DNA from: Pelargonium cotyledonis
Lineage: Eukaryota; Streptophyta; Magnoliopsida; Geraniales; Geraniaceae
DNA: 28,499 nucleotides
Direction of reading: 5' to 3'
Assembly: GCA_036897625.1 (NCBI GenBank)
Contig: JAYMTA010000453.1
Coordinates: 1 to 28,499 of the forward strand
The notes beneath the pieces are model-generated. The model saw nothing but the letters and a program-made list of their open reading frames with translations. It made no database searches and was not told where the DNA came from. The translations under genes and the position numbers were made by a program. Positions 10,989 through 20,504 of the stretch are shown piece after piece (position 1 is the first letter of the stretch; each line of letters starts with the position of its first letter).

Positions 10989-13111
10989 ATGGCTTCTCTT
11001 CTGTGCACTCTCTGCTTGAGTTTCTTGCTTTTTGCCTCTGTGGCTTGGAGTGCTGTGCCCAAGAAAGCACAAGATGTGCCCTTCTCTCGCAACTATGCAC
11101 CTACTTGGGCTTTTGATCACATCAAGTACGTCAATGGTGGCTCTGAGATTCAGCTTGTTCTTGACAAGTACACAGGTAATTAGATTCTGAAACTGTCTCA
11201 GAACATCAAGAACTCGACCCCCATTTTATCTATTTCGGTTAACGAATCATCGCATAACCATTATCATGTTCTTGTACTGTCTCAGACAGCAAGAACTCAG
11301 ACCCCCATTTTATCTATTTTGGTTAAAGAATCATCGCATAACCATTAACATGTTCTTGTACTGTCTTAGACAGCAAGAACTCGACCCCCATATGATCTAT
11401 TTTGGTTAACGAATCATCGCAAAACCATTAATTACATGTTCTTGTACTGTCTCAGACAGCAAGAACTCAGACCCCGATTTTATCTATTTCGGTTAACGAA
11501 TCATTGCATAATCATTAACATGTTCTTGTACTGTCTCGGCACAGCAAGAACTCAGACCCCCATTTTATCTATTTCGGTTAACGAATCACTGCATAATCAT
11601 TAACATGTTCTTGTACTGTCTCAGACAGCAAGAACTGAGACCCCCATTTTATCTATTTCGGTTAACGAATCATTGCATAACCATTAAAATGTTCTTGTAC
11701 TGTCTTAGACAGCAAGAACTCGACCCCCATATGATCTATTTTGGTTAACGAATCATAGCATAACCATTAATTACATGTTCTTGTACTGGCTCAGACAGCA
11801 AGAACTCAGACCCCCATTTTGTCTATTTCGGTTAACGAATCATTGCATAATCATTAACATGTTCTTGTATCTTTGTAAAAAATCTATGCAGGAACTGGGT
11901 TTCAATCAAAAGGCTCGTACCTGTTCGGCCATTTCAGTATGCACATCAAGATGGTTGCAGGAGACTCTGCTGGAACCGTCACTGCCTTCTATGTAAAAGC
12001 TCCAATGATCTCCTGTTCTTGTTATCCTCGATTGTTTTCGTGATTTGGAACTTGTATTGATTCATTATTTGATTCTGTTTCGCAGCTATCTTCCCAAAAC
12101 TCGGAGCACGATGAGATAGATTTCGAGTTCTTGGGGAACAGAACTGGACAGCCTTATATTCTGCAGACAAATGTGTTCACAGGAGGAAAAGGAGACAGAG
12201 AGCAGAGAATATTTCTATGGTTTGATCCCACAAAGGCATATCACACATACTCTATTCTATGGAACATGTATCAGATTGTGTAAGTAACTATTGACATTTT
12301 GAATTTTGAATTTTACGGGTAAAATGTATAGTTAAAGTTTTACACCTCTATCAAGACGCTGAGGCCAAAGAAATCTAACTTTTCTAGATTTCGAGGTTTT
12401 GTGGGTTTTCAAGTTTTTACAACTTCGGAGTGGACAAATATACAATTTTACATTTCTAATATGATTCTGGCGCCAAAAACTTCAAACTCTTTTGAACTCC
12501 AGCGCCCAATTCTATTTTTCTAAAACTATTTGACACTGCAATCTCCACAGTGGTGTAAAACTATAATCTGGTCTGGTTTAGGAAAATACAAACAAAATCA
12601 GGATAAGAACTGACTCTAGAGAACCAATAGTACAGAAGGTGTAGAAGCATTTTACCCAATTTTTTCCATTTCTTGGTGAGTTTATGATTAACGAGAAATG
12701 GGTTTTTGCAGGTTCTTGGTGGACGATGTGCCAATCAGGGTTTTCAAGAACAGCAAAGACTTGGGGGTCAGGTTTCCATTTGATCAACCCATGAAGCTCT
12801 ACTCAAGCCTGTGGAATGCAGATGATTGGGCAACAAGAGGTGGCCTAGAGAAGACTGATTGGTCTAAAGCTCCATTTGTTGCATCTTACAAAGGGTTCCA
12901 CATAGATGGATGCGAATCTTCAGTGAACGCCAAGTTCTGCGAAACACAAGGCAAGAGATGGTGGGATCAGAAAGAATTTCAAGATCTTGATGCTAATCAG
13001 TACAGAAGGCTCAAGTGGGTTAGGAACAAGTATACTATCTACAACTATTGCACTGATCGTACTCGGTTTCCCAAAATGGCCCCAGAGTGCAAGAGAGATC
13101 GCGATGTCTAG
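10989..13111 (+). CDS. XTH5: Xyloglucan endotransglucosylase/hydrolase, XTH5/XTH4-like
   Basis: Four exons: 10989-11175, 11892-11992, 12086-12279 and 12712-13111, all with GT-AG introns. The spliced frame is 882 nt, 293 residues, the usual length of XTH5. ATG at 10989 opens a signal peptide (about residues 1-22), so the product is secreted to the cell wall, where it cuts and rejoins xyloglucan. The GH16 catalytic motif [10 protein letters not shown] lies at 104-113, with nucleophile Glu106, Asp108 and acid/base Glu110, followed directly by the N-glycosylation site NRT at 114-116. The C-terminal XET_C region keeps the conserved Trp and Cys pattern ([16 protein letters not shown], then YNYCTDR). 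The sequence matches group I XTHs, closest from memory to Arabidopsis XTH5 and XTH4; XTH4 versus XTH5 orthology is not settled. Intron 1 is filled by a minisatellite and the last codons are duplicated downstream. Confidence 0.95.
11191..11869. repeat. 84-bp minisatellite in XTH intron 1
   Basis: Eight copies of a unit of 83-87 bp fill almost the whole 716-bp intron (11176-11891). The anchor GTTAAC/GTTAAA occurs at 11238, 11322, 11405, 11492, 11577, 11661, 11744 and 11831. Spacing runs 84, 83, 87, 85, 84, 83, 87. Copies 2/6, 3/7 and 4/8 are each exactly 339 bp apart; copies 3 and 7 share private variants (CATATGATC and ATTAATTACATG), so a block of about four units was duplicated as one. Between anchors sits an imperfect palindrome: GTTCTTG, TA, CTGTCT, one base, AGACAG, CAAGAAC (for example 11268-11296). 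Confidence 0.95.
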
Positions 13112-13560
13112 GTCGCTTATCTTGATTCTCATACGCACTTGTTCGTGTTATTGACAGATCTCGCCATATGGGTTGTTTTGTTTCATTCATTTTGCGATGT
13201 CTAGTTGCTGATTTCAATAGAATACTATTGTACTAATCGTGTTAGGTTTCCCATAATTGCAACAGAGTGCAAGAGAGATCGTGATGTCTAGGTCGCTGAT
13301 CTCAATTCTCGTACACACTTGTTCGTGTTATTGAGAGATCGTCATATATATGGCTTGTTTCATATCATTCATTTGTGATGCCTAGTCGCTGATTTCAATA
13401 GCATACACTTGTTCGTGTTATCTACAAACTACTACACTCCAAAATGTAAGAGTGTTCATGAAGTCTTGGTCATCGGTCTCATTTTCCGTACACTACATTC
13501 GTGTTTCTGAGAAGATTAGTGAGATATCAAGCAATCGGGTTGTTTCATTTCATTCAACTA
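13031..13560. repeat. Tandem copies of the XTH C-terminal codons and 3'UTR
   Basis: The end of the XTH coding region and its 3' flank are repeated with a period near 180 bp. GAGTGCAAGAGAGATCG occurs at 13085 (coding) and 13265. ACTATTG..CT.ATCGT...GGTTTCCC occurs at 13043 and 13223. 'cacttgttcgtgttattga' follows both. A third, weaker copy runs from about 13415 to 13560 (AATGTAAGAGTGTTCATGAAGTC at about 13443). Copies 2 and 3 lie after the stop codon and their frames are broken. Confidence 0.85.
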
Positions 13561-14480
13561 TAATCTCGTTCAGTTTAGGATTTAAGAGAAAAACAAGATA
13601 GAGGCCTAATCTTAAAAAATGAATGTCTAAAAAGGGAAAAAGCATTTTACCTCTTTTTTTACTGACTGAGTTGAATCTGCATCATACACATGCTCAAGCC
13701 TGAAACCAAATAATATAAGAAAAAGAAAATCATTAAAATCCATTTGATGACTATAATTCAATAATGTTTGACCATTCATGGGAAATGAAAATGACATGTT
13801 ACTTAGTAACTTAGATCTCATTTCATGTGGTTATTTGTGTCACTTTATTTTGTTTTGTTTCATCAATCCAGAGCATCATCAAGTGAATCAGTCCATACCG
13901 TCAGTTTCCATTGAATTTGCGCTGATAAAATGATATCTACGTTAAAGATTTAGACATCATAATACCGGCCCCATGCGACGTCCCAAACTCCAACATCCAG
14001 AGGGAGGGCCCAGCTTTATCCATAGACATCAAACACAATGAGCACAAATTAGGGCAATGAGATTATACTTGTATTATGAAAATAAGCACCTATCAATAAC
14101 CAAACACAAGTATAGGAGTATATGTTGCATGGCGAAGACCACATTCAAGGTTGTAACAAAATTTCTGATACTTCGGATTAATTTTTTAGAAAATGACTAT
14201 ACTCAACATAAACTAAAAAAAATAAAGGATAAACCAAAATAATTTGGATAATACAAGAACTATTTTAAACGTTTTGTTTAGATAAGAAACAAAGCAGGAA
14301 GGTGAAGGTCACATGGACAATAATAGACCATTTCCTAGAAAACACAAAGCAAGAAGGTCACAGTTTCCATATTTGCAGATAGAGAAATGAGAGAATAATT
14401 GCCTAAACTTGCGGGAAGAGAAGCACTATACATATATTATATATATATATATATATCCTCTGATCCAATCCTAGTTTCTC
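13112..14480. other. XTH 3' flank and intergenic DNA
   Basis: The first 450 bp are the duplicated XTH tail described separately. From 13560 to 14480 I see AT-rich DNA with no credible gene and a short TA dinucleotide repeat at about 14437-14456. Confidence 0.5.
14437..14456. repeat. TA microsatellite
   Basis: A run of about ten TA/AT dinucleotides, uninterrupted from 14438 to 14456. Confidence 0.8.
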
Positions 14481-14629
14481 CCATGTGAAGTTGCTGCAAA
14501 CTTGCACTAAGCAACAATGTGCAAATATTGAGTCTTGTGCAGACAAAAGTCAGAAGAAAATTTCAAGATTCTTCCACCCAGTGCTTGCATCAAGAGTGCA
14601 CATGGGTGGTTTGCTTCAGTTTGAACTTT

Positions 14630-15361
14630 TTTACCATTACTTGTCACCAAAATGTGGAGAAGATGTTGCCACACTTGCACGCTCTAGTTATCAACCCAAG
14701 AAGATATTGTTGCACTAGTAATGTCTTTTATTTTCAAAATAACCACATTTTGGTCTTTTGTTGCTAGTTTTGGAAGTGATAATTCGTGCGTGCGTGTAGC
14801 TTTTGTGCTGTGTTGAATGTTGACGGTTTGTTGTACGATCCAACACGATTACAGCACGTTTTGTAATCGTTTCTTTGATCATTACTTGTCACCAAAAGGT
14901 TAGGCTGACAGTTTAAGAAAGTTTGGGTTCAACTTAATCAGGTTGTTTTAAAGTTGGACCCTTTTAACCTGCCTAACCCGTTTATGATCCACCAATTTAA
15001 GGGTATAATTAGATATTTTATAAACATAATCGTGTAGAAAATTACCCATATAAATAAAATGGGTCAGATATATTTCGTCGAATTCTTTTAGTATCAACCT
15101 ATTTATTTAAACGTGACGATTGAAGTCGGGTCGTTAAGTTTCAAGGTCTACTATTTAAACGTGTTATCCGTGTCATGTCTGGTCAACCCACGAGTAAACT
15201 GTTAAGGACGTGTGACTCAACCCGTTTAATAGTCAGGTTAACCCATTTAACAAAATAGTAAAGTTCCAACAGGAATTGCCACCCCTACCAAAAGGTGAGA
15301 AGATATAGTTACACAGTTTCACATTATGATAATGAACCCAAGAAGCAAGTGTTAAGACTAG
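14630..15361. repeat. Local duplication interrupted by a MITE
   Basis: Copy A (14630-14718) reads 'attacttgtcaccaaaa', 'gtggagaagat', then 'aacccaagaag'. Copy B has the same order at 14881-14900 and 15297-15361, split by the hAT-like insertion. A third weak match ('aatttgtcaccagacaagaa') starts near 15426. Short frames in copy A are not supported as genes. Confidence 0.7.
14900..15287. mobile_element. hAT-like MITE, about 388 bp
   Basis: The left end is TTAGGCTGACAGTTT. The reverse complement of the right end is TAGGGGTGGCAATT, a typical hAT-type MITE terminus. CCAAAAGG flanks both ends (14892-14899 and 15288-15295), the 8-bp target duplication expected of hAT elements; the identical flank extends to ACCAAAAGGT, so the exact boundary is ambiguous by a base or two. 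The interior has many 'acccgttt/gggtt' phrases and no coding capacity. The related uninterrupted sequence at 14636-14666 supports the insertion. Confidence 0.75.
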
Positions 15362-15678
15362 CAAAAACATTTCACAGACTTGCAAATAGCATTATCAATC
15401 CAAGAAAAGCTACTGATGATACATAATTTGTCACCAGACAAGAAACAGTTTGCAACATGCCATGTATTACGAGTGTTTGGACGTTTTCTTTTATACCATC
15501 TCATGCTCTTGTTGAAACAAACTAAAAAAGTTATTGCTAATGTATTTTTAGAGATATTATCGATAAATCATGCATAAAACTAAATAACCAAACAGCAAAA
15601 ATAGACGCTCAATTAGGCTCGGAAGGAAAAAGCTTCTAGAGAGCGTGTATGATTACCAATCTTCTGGTCAATAGATCT

Positions 15679-15998
15679 TCACAAAAATAGCACTGCGCCG
15701 TCTCTGTCAACAAACGCACCAAGCCCTTCAATCACCATATCGATTCCCATGTCTCTGAAATCGAATCAGCAAAATGAAAAAAAAAAAAAAAAAAAAAAAG
15801 AAGGTCAAAATAAGTCAAAATGTGACATTTTTCTGTGAAATTGAACAAGATCTGAGTGAGTAGTGACTCGATTGGGTTGACCGTAATGCGACCGGAGGCG
15901 ATTCTGATGATCTTACCGTCGACAAAACGGCGTCGTCTCCGACGCCCTTGATGGAGTCGTAGTTGAGATTGGGATCGAGACTTACTAGAAGCCAACAT
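15679..15998 (-). other. Possible small minus-strand gene or gene relic
   Basis: Unrecognised. On the minus strand, a frame around 15998-15917 ends at GACG|GTAAG (15917/15916). After a T-rich intron-like stretch (23 T at 15799-15777) the acceptor TTTCAG ends at 15755. The following bases can read DMGIDMVIEGLGAFVDRDG and stop at 15681-15679. In another frame the upstream part reads SLDPNLNYDSIKGVGDDAV, which looks protein-like, but the two good frames do not join across this splice. Only a shifted acceptor with a less convincing Arg-rich frame from ATG 15998 joins, giving about 51 residues. It may be a decayed gene, a misread splice or chance. Confidence 0.25.
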
Positions 15999-16590
15999 TT
16001 TAAAAAACGGTTATGGTTCCATTTTACCGTTAATTTTTTGTTTGTCCCTTGCATACAAAGAAATAGAACATTGATCTACTATTTAGTTTTGAGGAAAAGT
16101 TCATAGCATTAAATAGAATCATTCTGTTGTCAAAAAAAAAAAAAATCATTCAACAACAATTGGATCAAACTCAACATGCATTTTGAGTTATCCAATAATT
16201 ATTAGTAGACCCTGAACTAGAAGTTCCAGTTGAACGACGTGCTACCTCATTCATAGACCGTCTAATGAATAAAAAGACGCTTACCAAAAAATTTTAACTA
16301 ACCGAATATAATCACTCTTAAATTAAATTTATTTTGTCTAAAAATTGACTATGAAAGAGAAAAAGGTCTATCTACGTGCACAATTAAGTCACAACACATT
16401 AGATTGATCACCATTGGAGTCGTAACGAACCACAAAAACAGTAAATCCTTATGCATAAAGTTTCAATGCAATTGCATTCTCTCGAACTCCAACTATACTC
16501 CTCAAATTAAACCAAAACATTTCCAACTTGTGCATTTGATTACTTTTTTGCTTACCCAAATAAGTAAGTTGGAAAATCCCATTTGGATAT
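15998..16590. other. Intergenic, nothing assignable
   Basis: AT-rich DNA between the possible minus-strand relic and the RPL21 promoter. Short frames such as 16404-16685 run into the promoter motifs and have no family signature. Confidence 0.5.
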
Positions 16591-16594
16591 TTAA

Positions 16595-16746
16595 TGGGCT
16601 CAAAAGGCAAATAAAAGGCCCATTATTAGAAATAATCATCATAAATGGGCTTGAAATGAATTGTTTGGGTGCAGCCAAACCCTAGCCGCGGCGAGGAGTA
16701 CACCAATCCAATTGCCAAAAGGCCCCCAATCAAGAGCTAGGGTTTT
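16595..16746 (+). promoter_or_regulatory. RPL21: Site II and telo-box promoter of RPL21
   Basis: TGGGCT at 16595-16600, GGCCCA at 16617-16622 and TGGGCT at 16646-16651 are site II elements (TCP-factor targets). AAACCCTAG at 16677-16685 is a telo-box, and CTAGGGTTTT at 16737-16746 is its inverse. Site II next to telo-boxes is the established arrangement of plant ribosomal-protein promoters and fits the downstream gene. No clear TATA box was seen, as is common for this class. Confidence 0.8.
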
Positions 16747-16798
16747 GCATTTGTGCTCTTTCGCTAATATAGTCACAGAACCAGAAGCGGAACGGTGA

Positions 16799-16814
16799 GG
16801 AGAGAGAGAGAGAG
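16799..16814 (+). repeat. GA repeat in the RPL21 leader
   Basis: An uninterrupted GA/AG dinucleotide run ending just before the start codon at 16818. GA repeats are known binding sites for plant BBR/BPC proteins. Confidence 0.7.
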
Positions 16815-16817
16815 AAA

Positions 16818-18124
16818 ATGCCGGCGGGACATGGATTGCGAGCTCGAACCAGAGACCTGTTCTCGCGGCCGTTCAGGAAGAAGGGTTACATTCCGCTCAC
16901 GACGTACCTGAGGACCTACAAGATCGGCGATTACGTCGACGTCAAGGTAAATGGCGCCGTTCACAAGGGCATGCCCCATAAGTTCTACCATGGACGCACG
17001 GGAAAGGTCTGGAACGTCACCAAGCGCGCCATCGGCGTTGAAATGAACAAGCAGGTTCGATTGTGTTCGGTTTTTGTTTTATACCGATGAACTTATAGTT
17101 TCGTATGCTGTTTGTTTCAATAATTGGCCCGTTTTGGTCACTTTTTTGTGTGGAAATTGTCGATACTGTTATCATCTGAATGTGTTATGGTTTTGATTCT
17201 GAAATCAAACACGTGAAGCTTGTGAAAATTTTAGTTAAATGAACCTGAAATATGCTATGATTACCGCCAGAAGTTTAAATTTATAGATTTTGTAATAAAA
17301 AAAGCAGCTATACTGATGAGCATATAATTCCAATAATTCTTTGTTTTGGTCTTTACTGGTATTGCCTGCCAGTGTTTTGATTTTGATTCTGCAATCAAAT
17401 TTGTGAAATTTGAGTAAATTTTAGTTAGTAGAATCTGAAATATGCCATGATTACCGCCAAAATTATAAATTTATAGGTTTACAAAAATAGTTACACTTAT
17501 GAACATATAATTTCTTACCCTGTTTATGCCAATAATTAGTTTGATTTGGTCTTTTGGTGTGTGGAAGTTGCCGATTCTGTTATCATCTGGAGGTGTTTTG
17601 ATTTTGATTCTGCAATCAAATTCGTGAAACTTGTGGACATTTTAGTTAGTGGATTCTGAAATATGCTATAATTATCACCAAAATATAAATTCCAGATTTA
17701 GGAAGGAAAGTTTTAATATTGATGAACACATTCTTACTTGTTTATGCCAAAAATTGTTTTTTTTTTTTTTTTTTTTTTGCATTAGCTTAGTAGTTACACC
17801 CTTTTGGTGATTGGTGACTTACTATATTAAGTTTCAATGCTGAGTGACTATTTTATTTGTTCATAGGTTGGGAACAGGATCATCAAGAAGAGAATCCATG
17901 TGAGGATTGAGCATGTTCTGCCATCAAGGTGTGCAGAAGAGTTCAAGCTGAGGAAACTTCAGAATGATAAGTTGAAGGCTGAGGCAAAAGCTCGTGGCGA
18001 GAAGATCAGCACCAAGAGGCAACCTGAAGGTCCAAAACCTGGCTTTATGGTGGAAGGTGCCACTTTGGAAACTGTTACTCCCATTCCTTATGATGTTGTC
18101 AATGACCTTAAAGGCGGCTACTAG
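16818..18124 (+). CDS. RPL21: 60S ribosomal protein L21 (eL21)
   Basis: Two exons, 16818-17054 (79 codons, ending CAG) and 17867-18124, with an 812-nt GT-AG intron. The product has 164 residues, the standard plant length. It begins [19 protein letters not shown] and carries the eL21 core [20 protein letters not shown], then [20 protein letters not shown]; exon 2 opens [17 protein letters not shown]. It is strongly basic, as expected for an rRNA-binding protein of the large subunit in the cytosol. The promoter carries site II and telo-box motifs typical of co-regulated ribosomal-protein genes. The intron holds diverged tandem repeats and a T22 tract. I see nothing broken. Confidence 0.97.
17118..17755. 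repeat. Diverged tandem repeats in RPL21 intron 1
   Basis: About three copies of a unit of roughly 200 bp. CAATAATT anchors occur at 17118, 17331 and 17530, with a weak fourth ('gccaaaaatt') near 17747. GATTCTG(A/C)AATCAAA occurs at 17195, 17385 and 17606. 'ctgaaatatgc.at.attacc.cca' follows in each. Offsets are 190-220 bp. The repeats lie wholly inside the intron and do not touch the splice sites. Confidence 0.85.
17757..17778 (+). repeat. T22 tract in RPL21 intron
   Basis: Uninterrupted run of 22 T about 90 nt before the 3' splice site; plant introns are U-rich, but a run this long is unusual. Confidence 0.85.
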
Positions 18125-18579
18125 TCATAGTTTGATGGAATGTTGGGTCTTCGTTTTACTTGTTTTAGAAAAATGAAATTTTATTCAGCTTAAAGTTTTG
18201 TTGAGTGTTTTTTGCTGAAATACCAGATTCTTCGTATTATCGTTCACGATTTGATTTGATGTTATGTTTCATACGTGTTTGCTCTAGTGATATATGGCAG
18301 ACCAATTTTTTCTCGCATGAATAGTGTTTTGTGTACAGTAGTGAGTGGAGTGATCCTGTGTTTATTGAATTGCATCATCATTTGATCACGTACTTGGTAT
18401 ATATTGTTACTGATAAATATTATCTTTTTGTTCTTGATTAATGGCCGATGCCGGATGGAAGCTGCTGCTGATTAATTATTAAAGAATATTTGTTATACGC
18501 TATCTTTTTGTTTTCTTCTTCTTGGGGATCTCTTCCATCGTTGTCCCTACCTTTTTCTTAAGGTTTTATACAGGTGAAT

Positions 18580-18779
18580 ATGTCAAGGAGACCTGATTAT
18601 TGTATCTATAAAGAAAGCGATGATCATTGTAAGTATCAAAATTTTGTTTTCATTCCCATTGTTTTTAGTGATATTGCTTAGAGAGTAGGTCAATAATATT
18701 TTTTTGTGTGGAAATTTTTGTTTATTCCAGAATGGGTTCATGATCTGTTCTATAACTGTTTTTCGCAGATAAAACTTAA
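18580..18779 (+). other. Leader exon, 5'UTR intron and uORF of the FBA gene
   Basis: CATT|GTAAGT at 18628/18629 is a strong donor, and TTTTTCGCAG ending at 18768 is a strong acceptor, defining a 140-nt intron upstream of the main start at 18808. An upstream ATG at 18580 (MSRRPDYCIYKESDDH) continues across this junction and stops at 18777-18779, giving a 19-residue uORF that ends 28 nt before the main start. The splice is inferred. Confidence 0.5.
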
Positions 18780-18807
18780 GAAGAAACTATCTTGATCAGC
18801 AGATTCA

Positions 18808-19959
18808 ATGGAGAGAGGGTCTCATTCTGGTAGCACCATGAATCGCCATATGGGTTTTCTCTGTCACTATTTGTTTGCTAATGGCTCTGCTCAATATGTC
18901 TTGCTCGACTCCAACAATCATGGATTCCCAACCATAAATCGGTCTGCTAGTTTCTCTACCGAAACAAACTTGCACATATGCGCTTCTTGCGATGGTTTGC
19001 TTCTTTTATCATCGTTTGTAGGAAACCGTCTGCACTATACTCTCTGGAACCTCTTCACGAAGCTGAGCATACCACTTCCCGAACCTCTGGTGACCACACG
19101 GGACATTGGAACCGGTTTTGCTTTCGATGGCCAGCACTACCAAGTGGTAAGAATTTTCAGTATTGAAGTTCCGATAATTACTGATCTTGCAGAGTCGTCA
19201 TCACGGGATAGGGAAGAGTATAGTCTCGAGATGGAAATATTCTCATCCAAAACCGGGTTGTGGATTCAGCACCATCCCTCGATTCGCTTACCACCCGACC
19301 TTCCCAAGCTGAGTACACTCCCTCTCTACTCCAACGGATCTATCTACTGGGAACTTGGTGGGTTCTTGCTTGTTTACAATGCCAGCAACGGATTCTGCAG
19401 GTTCATCGAGCTCCCGAACAATTCTCCAGATTGGTCTTGGTTTTCGATGACTTTCGGGCAGTGCTTGTGGGAATCTGAAGGGCACGTGCACTATTGTTAC
19501 ACCAACTGCGAAGGAATCAACACTTGGGTCCTCCTCAAAGAACAAGATCAGTGGAAGCTAGTTCACAAGATCAAGCACCAGACACTGGTATTGAGCAATC
19601 CGATGATGGTGCGTCAGATTGAACTGAACAGCCCGGGTTTCCCGGTCTTGCCATGGAAGCCTCACTTTGTGTTGCCTTGTGGGTACTCGGAAGATTCCCA
19701 GACAATGTACCTGAGGCTGCCTGGGATGCTTGTTTCGTACAACGTGAGAACCCGAGTTCTGAAAGAGATCTGCAGTTTTGTGTTCCCGGACCAGAACTTT
19801 TACAGCTGTTTGTTCTTCCCTTACGTTCAAGGTGATCCCACCATATCAGGAGACATTTCCCCGATGATGAGCTCACGATTAGTTGGAAATGGAGATCTGG
19901 TCAGTTTGCCAGTATCAGGCTTGCAGGTCAGAAGAAAGAGCGGTAGTAGAGTCCCATAA
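18808..19959 (+). CDS. F-box-associated domain protein lacking an F-box
   Basis: An open single-exon frame of 383 residues from ATG 18808 to TAA 19957-19959; a second ATG is 10 codons in. The sequence has the pattern of plant F-box-associated (FBA) domains: GFLCHYLFANG, then ICASCDGLLLLSS, LWNLFTK.SIPLPEP, a YQVVRI strand, an EIFSSKTGLW strand, GSIYWELGG and LVYNASNGFC. In typical family members an N-terminal F-box of about 45 residues binds SKP1 and the FBA part binds the substrate. Here the protein starts almost at the FBA region, and no F-box is readable in the 200 bp upstream, only a short uORF. It could be a truncated or dominant-negative-like form, or a degraded copy. No frameshift interrupts the frame. 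Confidence 0.75.
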   Translation: MERGSHSGSTMNRHMGFLCHYLFANGSAQYVLLDSNNHGFPTINRSASFSTETNLHICASCDGLLLLSSFVGNRLHYTLWNLFTKLSIPLPEPLVTTRDIGTGFAFDGQHYQVVRIFSIEVPIITDLAESSSRDREEYSLEMEIFSSKTGLWIQHHPSIRLPPDLPKLSTLPLYSNGSIYWELGGFLLVYNASNGFCRFIELPNNSPDWSWFSMTFGQCLWESEGHVHYCYTNCEGINTWVLLKEQDQWKLVHKIKHQTLVLSNPMMVRQIELNSPGFPVLPWKPHFVLPCGYSEDSQTMYLRLPGMLVSYNVRTRVLKEICSFVFPDQNFYSCLFFPYVQGDPTISGDISPMMSSRLVGNGDLVSLPVSGLQVRRKSGSRVP

Positions 19960-20045
19960 AGCTCAGATATGCTATTTTTTCGGGTTCAAGGCGCTATCAT
20001 GGTTCAGAGACAAACCTAAAATGTGCTATATTCTGTGTTCAAAGC

Positions 20046-20089
20046 GCTATCACGGGTCAGTTTACGTGCTATCACGGGTCAGTTTACGT
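20046..20089. repeat. Perfect 22-bp tandem duplication
   Basis: The unit starts GCTATCACGGGTCAG and ends TTTACGT; it occurs twice without a gap (20046-20067, 20068-20089). Weaker relatives ('ggcgctatcatggttcag') lie just upstream near 19990. Confidence 0.9.
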
Positions 20090-20504
20090 TCACCCGCTCG
20101 TTTTCTAAGGAATTTTGTAGTAACGCTATTTGTCTCATTTTTATTTCTATATCGCTATCATCTACCTTTAGTCTCCAAGGTAGATACATAGTATTGATAT
20201 ATCTCTCCGGTTTTATCCTGACTAGACCGAACTCAATAACAAAAATTAAGTTCGGGTGGGATTTTTCAAACAAAAGTTAAGGGACTAAAGTCAATTTGAA
20301 TTACGGTAAATTGGGTGAGTAGTTATGAAATACATGGACCAAATCAGAGATAAAGTTGGTAGCTTTTGGGATTTTTCGTTTTAAGGCGCGATCTTCAGTC
20401 AAATATGTTGGGTAGCGCTGCGCTTGCCAAACTAACTACTTACAATTTATACTTAAATAGTGTAATCTGAATTGAAACTCAAATTCGGCACCTATATTTT
20501 TGGC

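Noticed and set aside
14485..14767. Two overlapping short plus-strand frames
   Set aside because: They overlap a local repeat, have no recognisable domain, and are in different frames over the same DNA.
16773..16991. Minus-strand frame over RPL21 exon 1
   Set aside because: Shadow of the ribosomal protein gene and its GA-rich leader.
19288..19876. Minus-strand frames over the FBA gene
   Set aside because: Shadows of a long, family-supported plus-strand frame.
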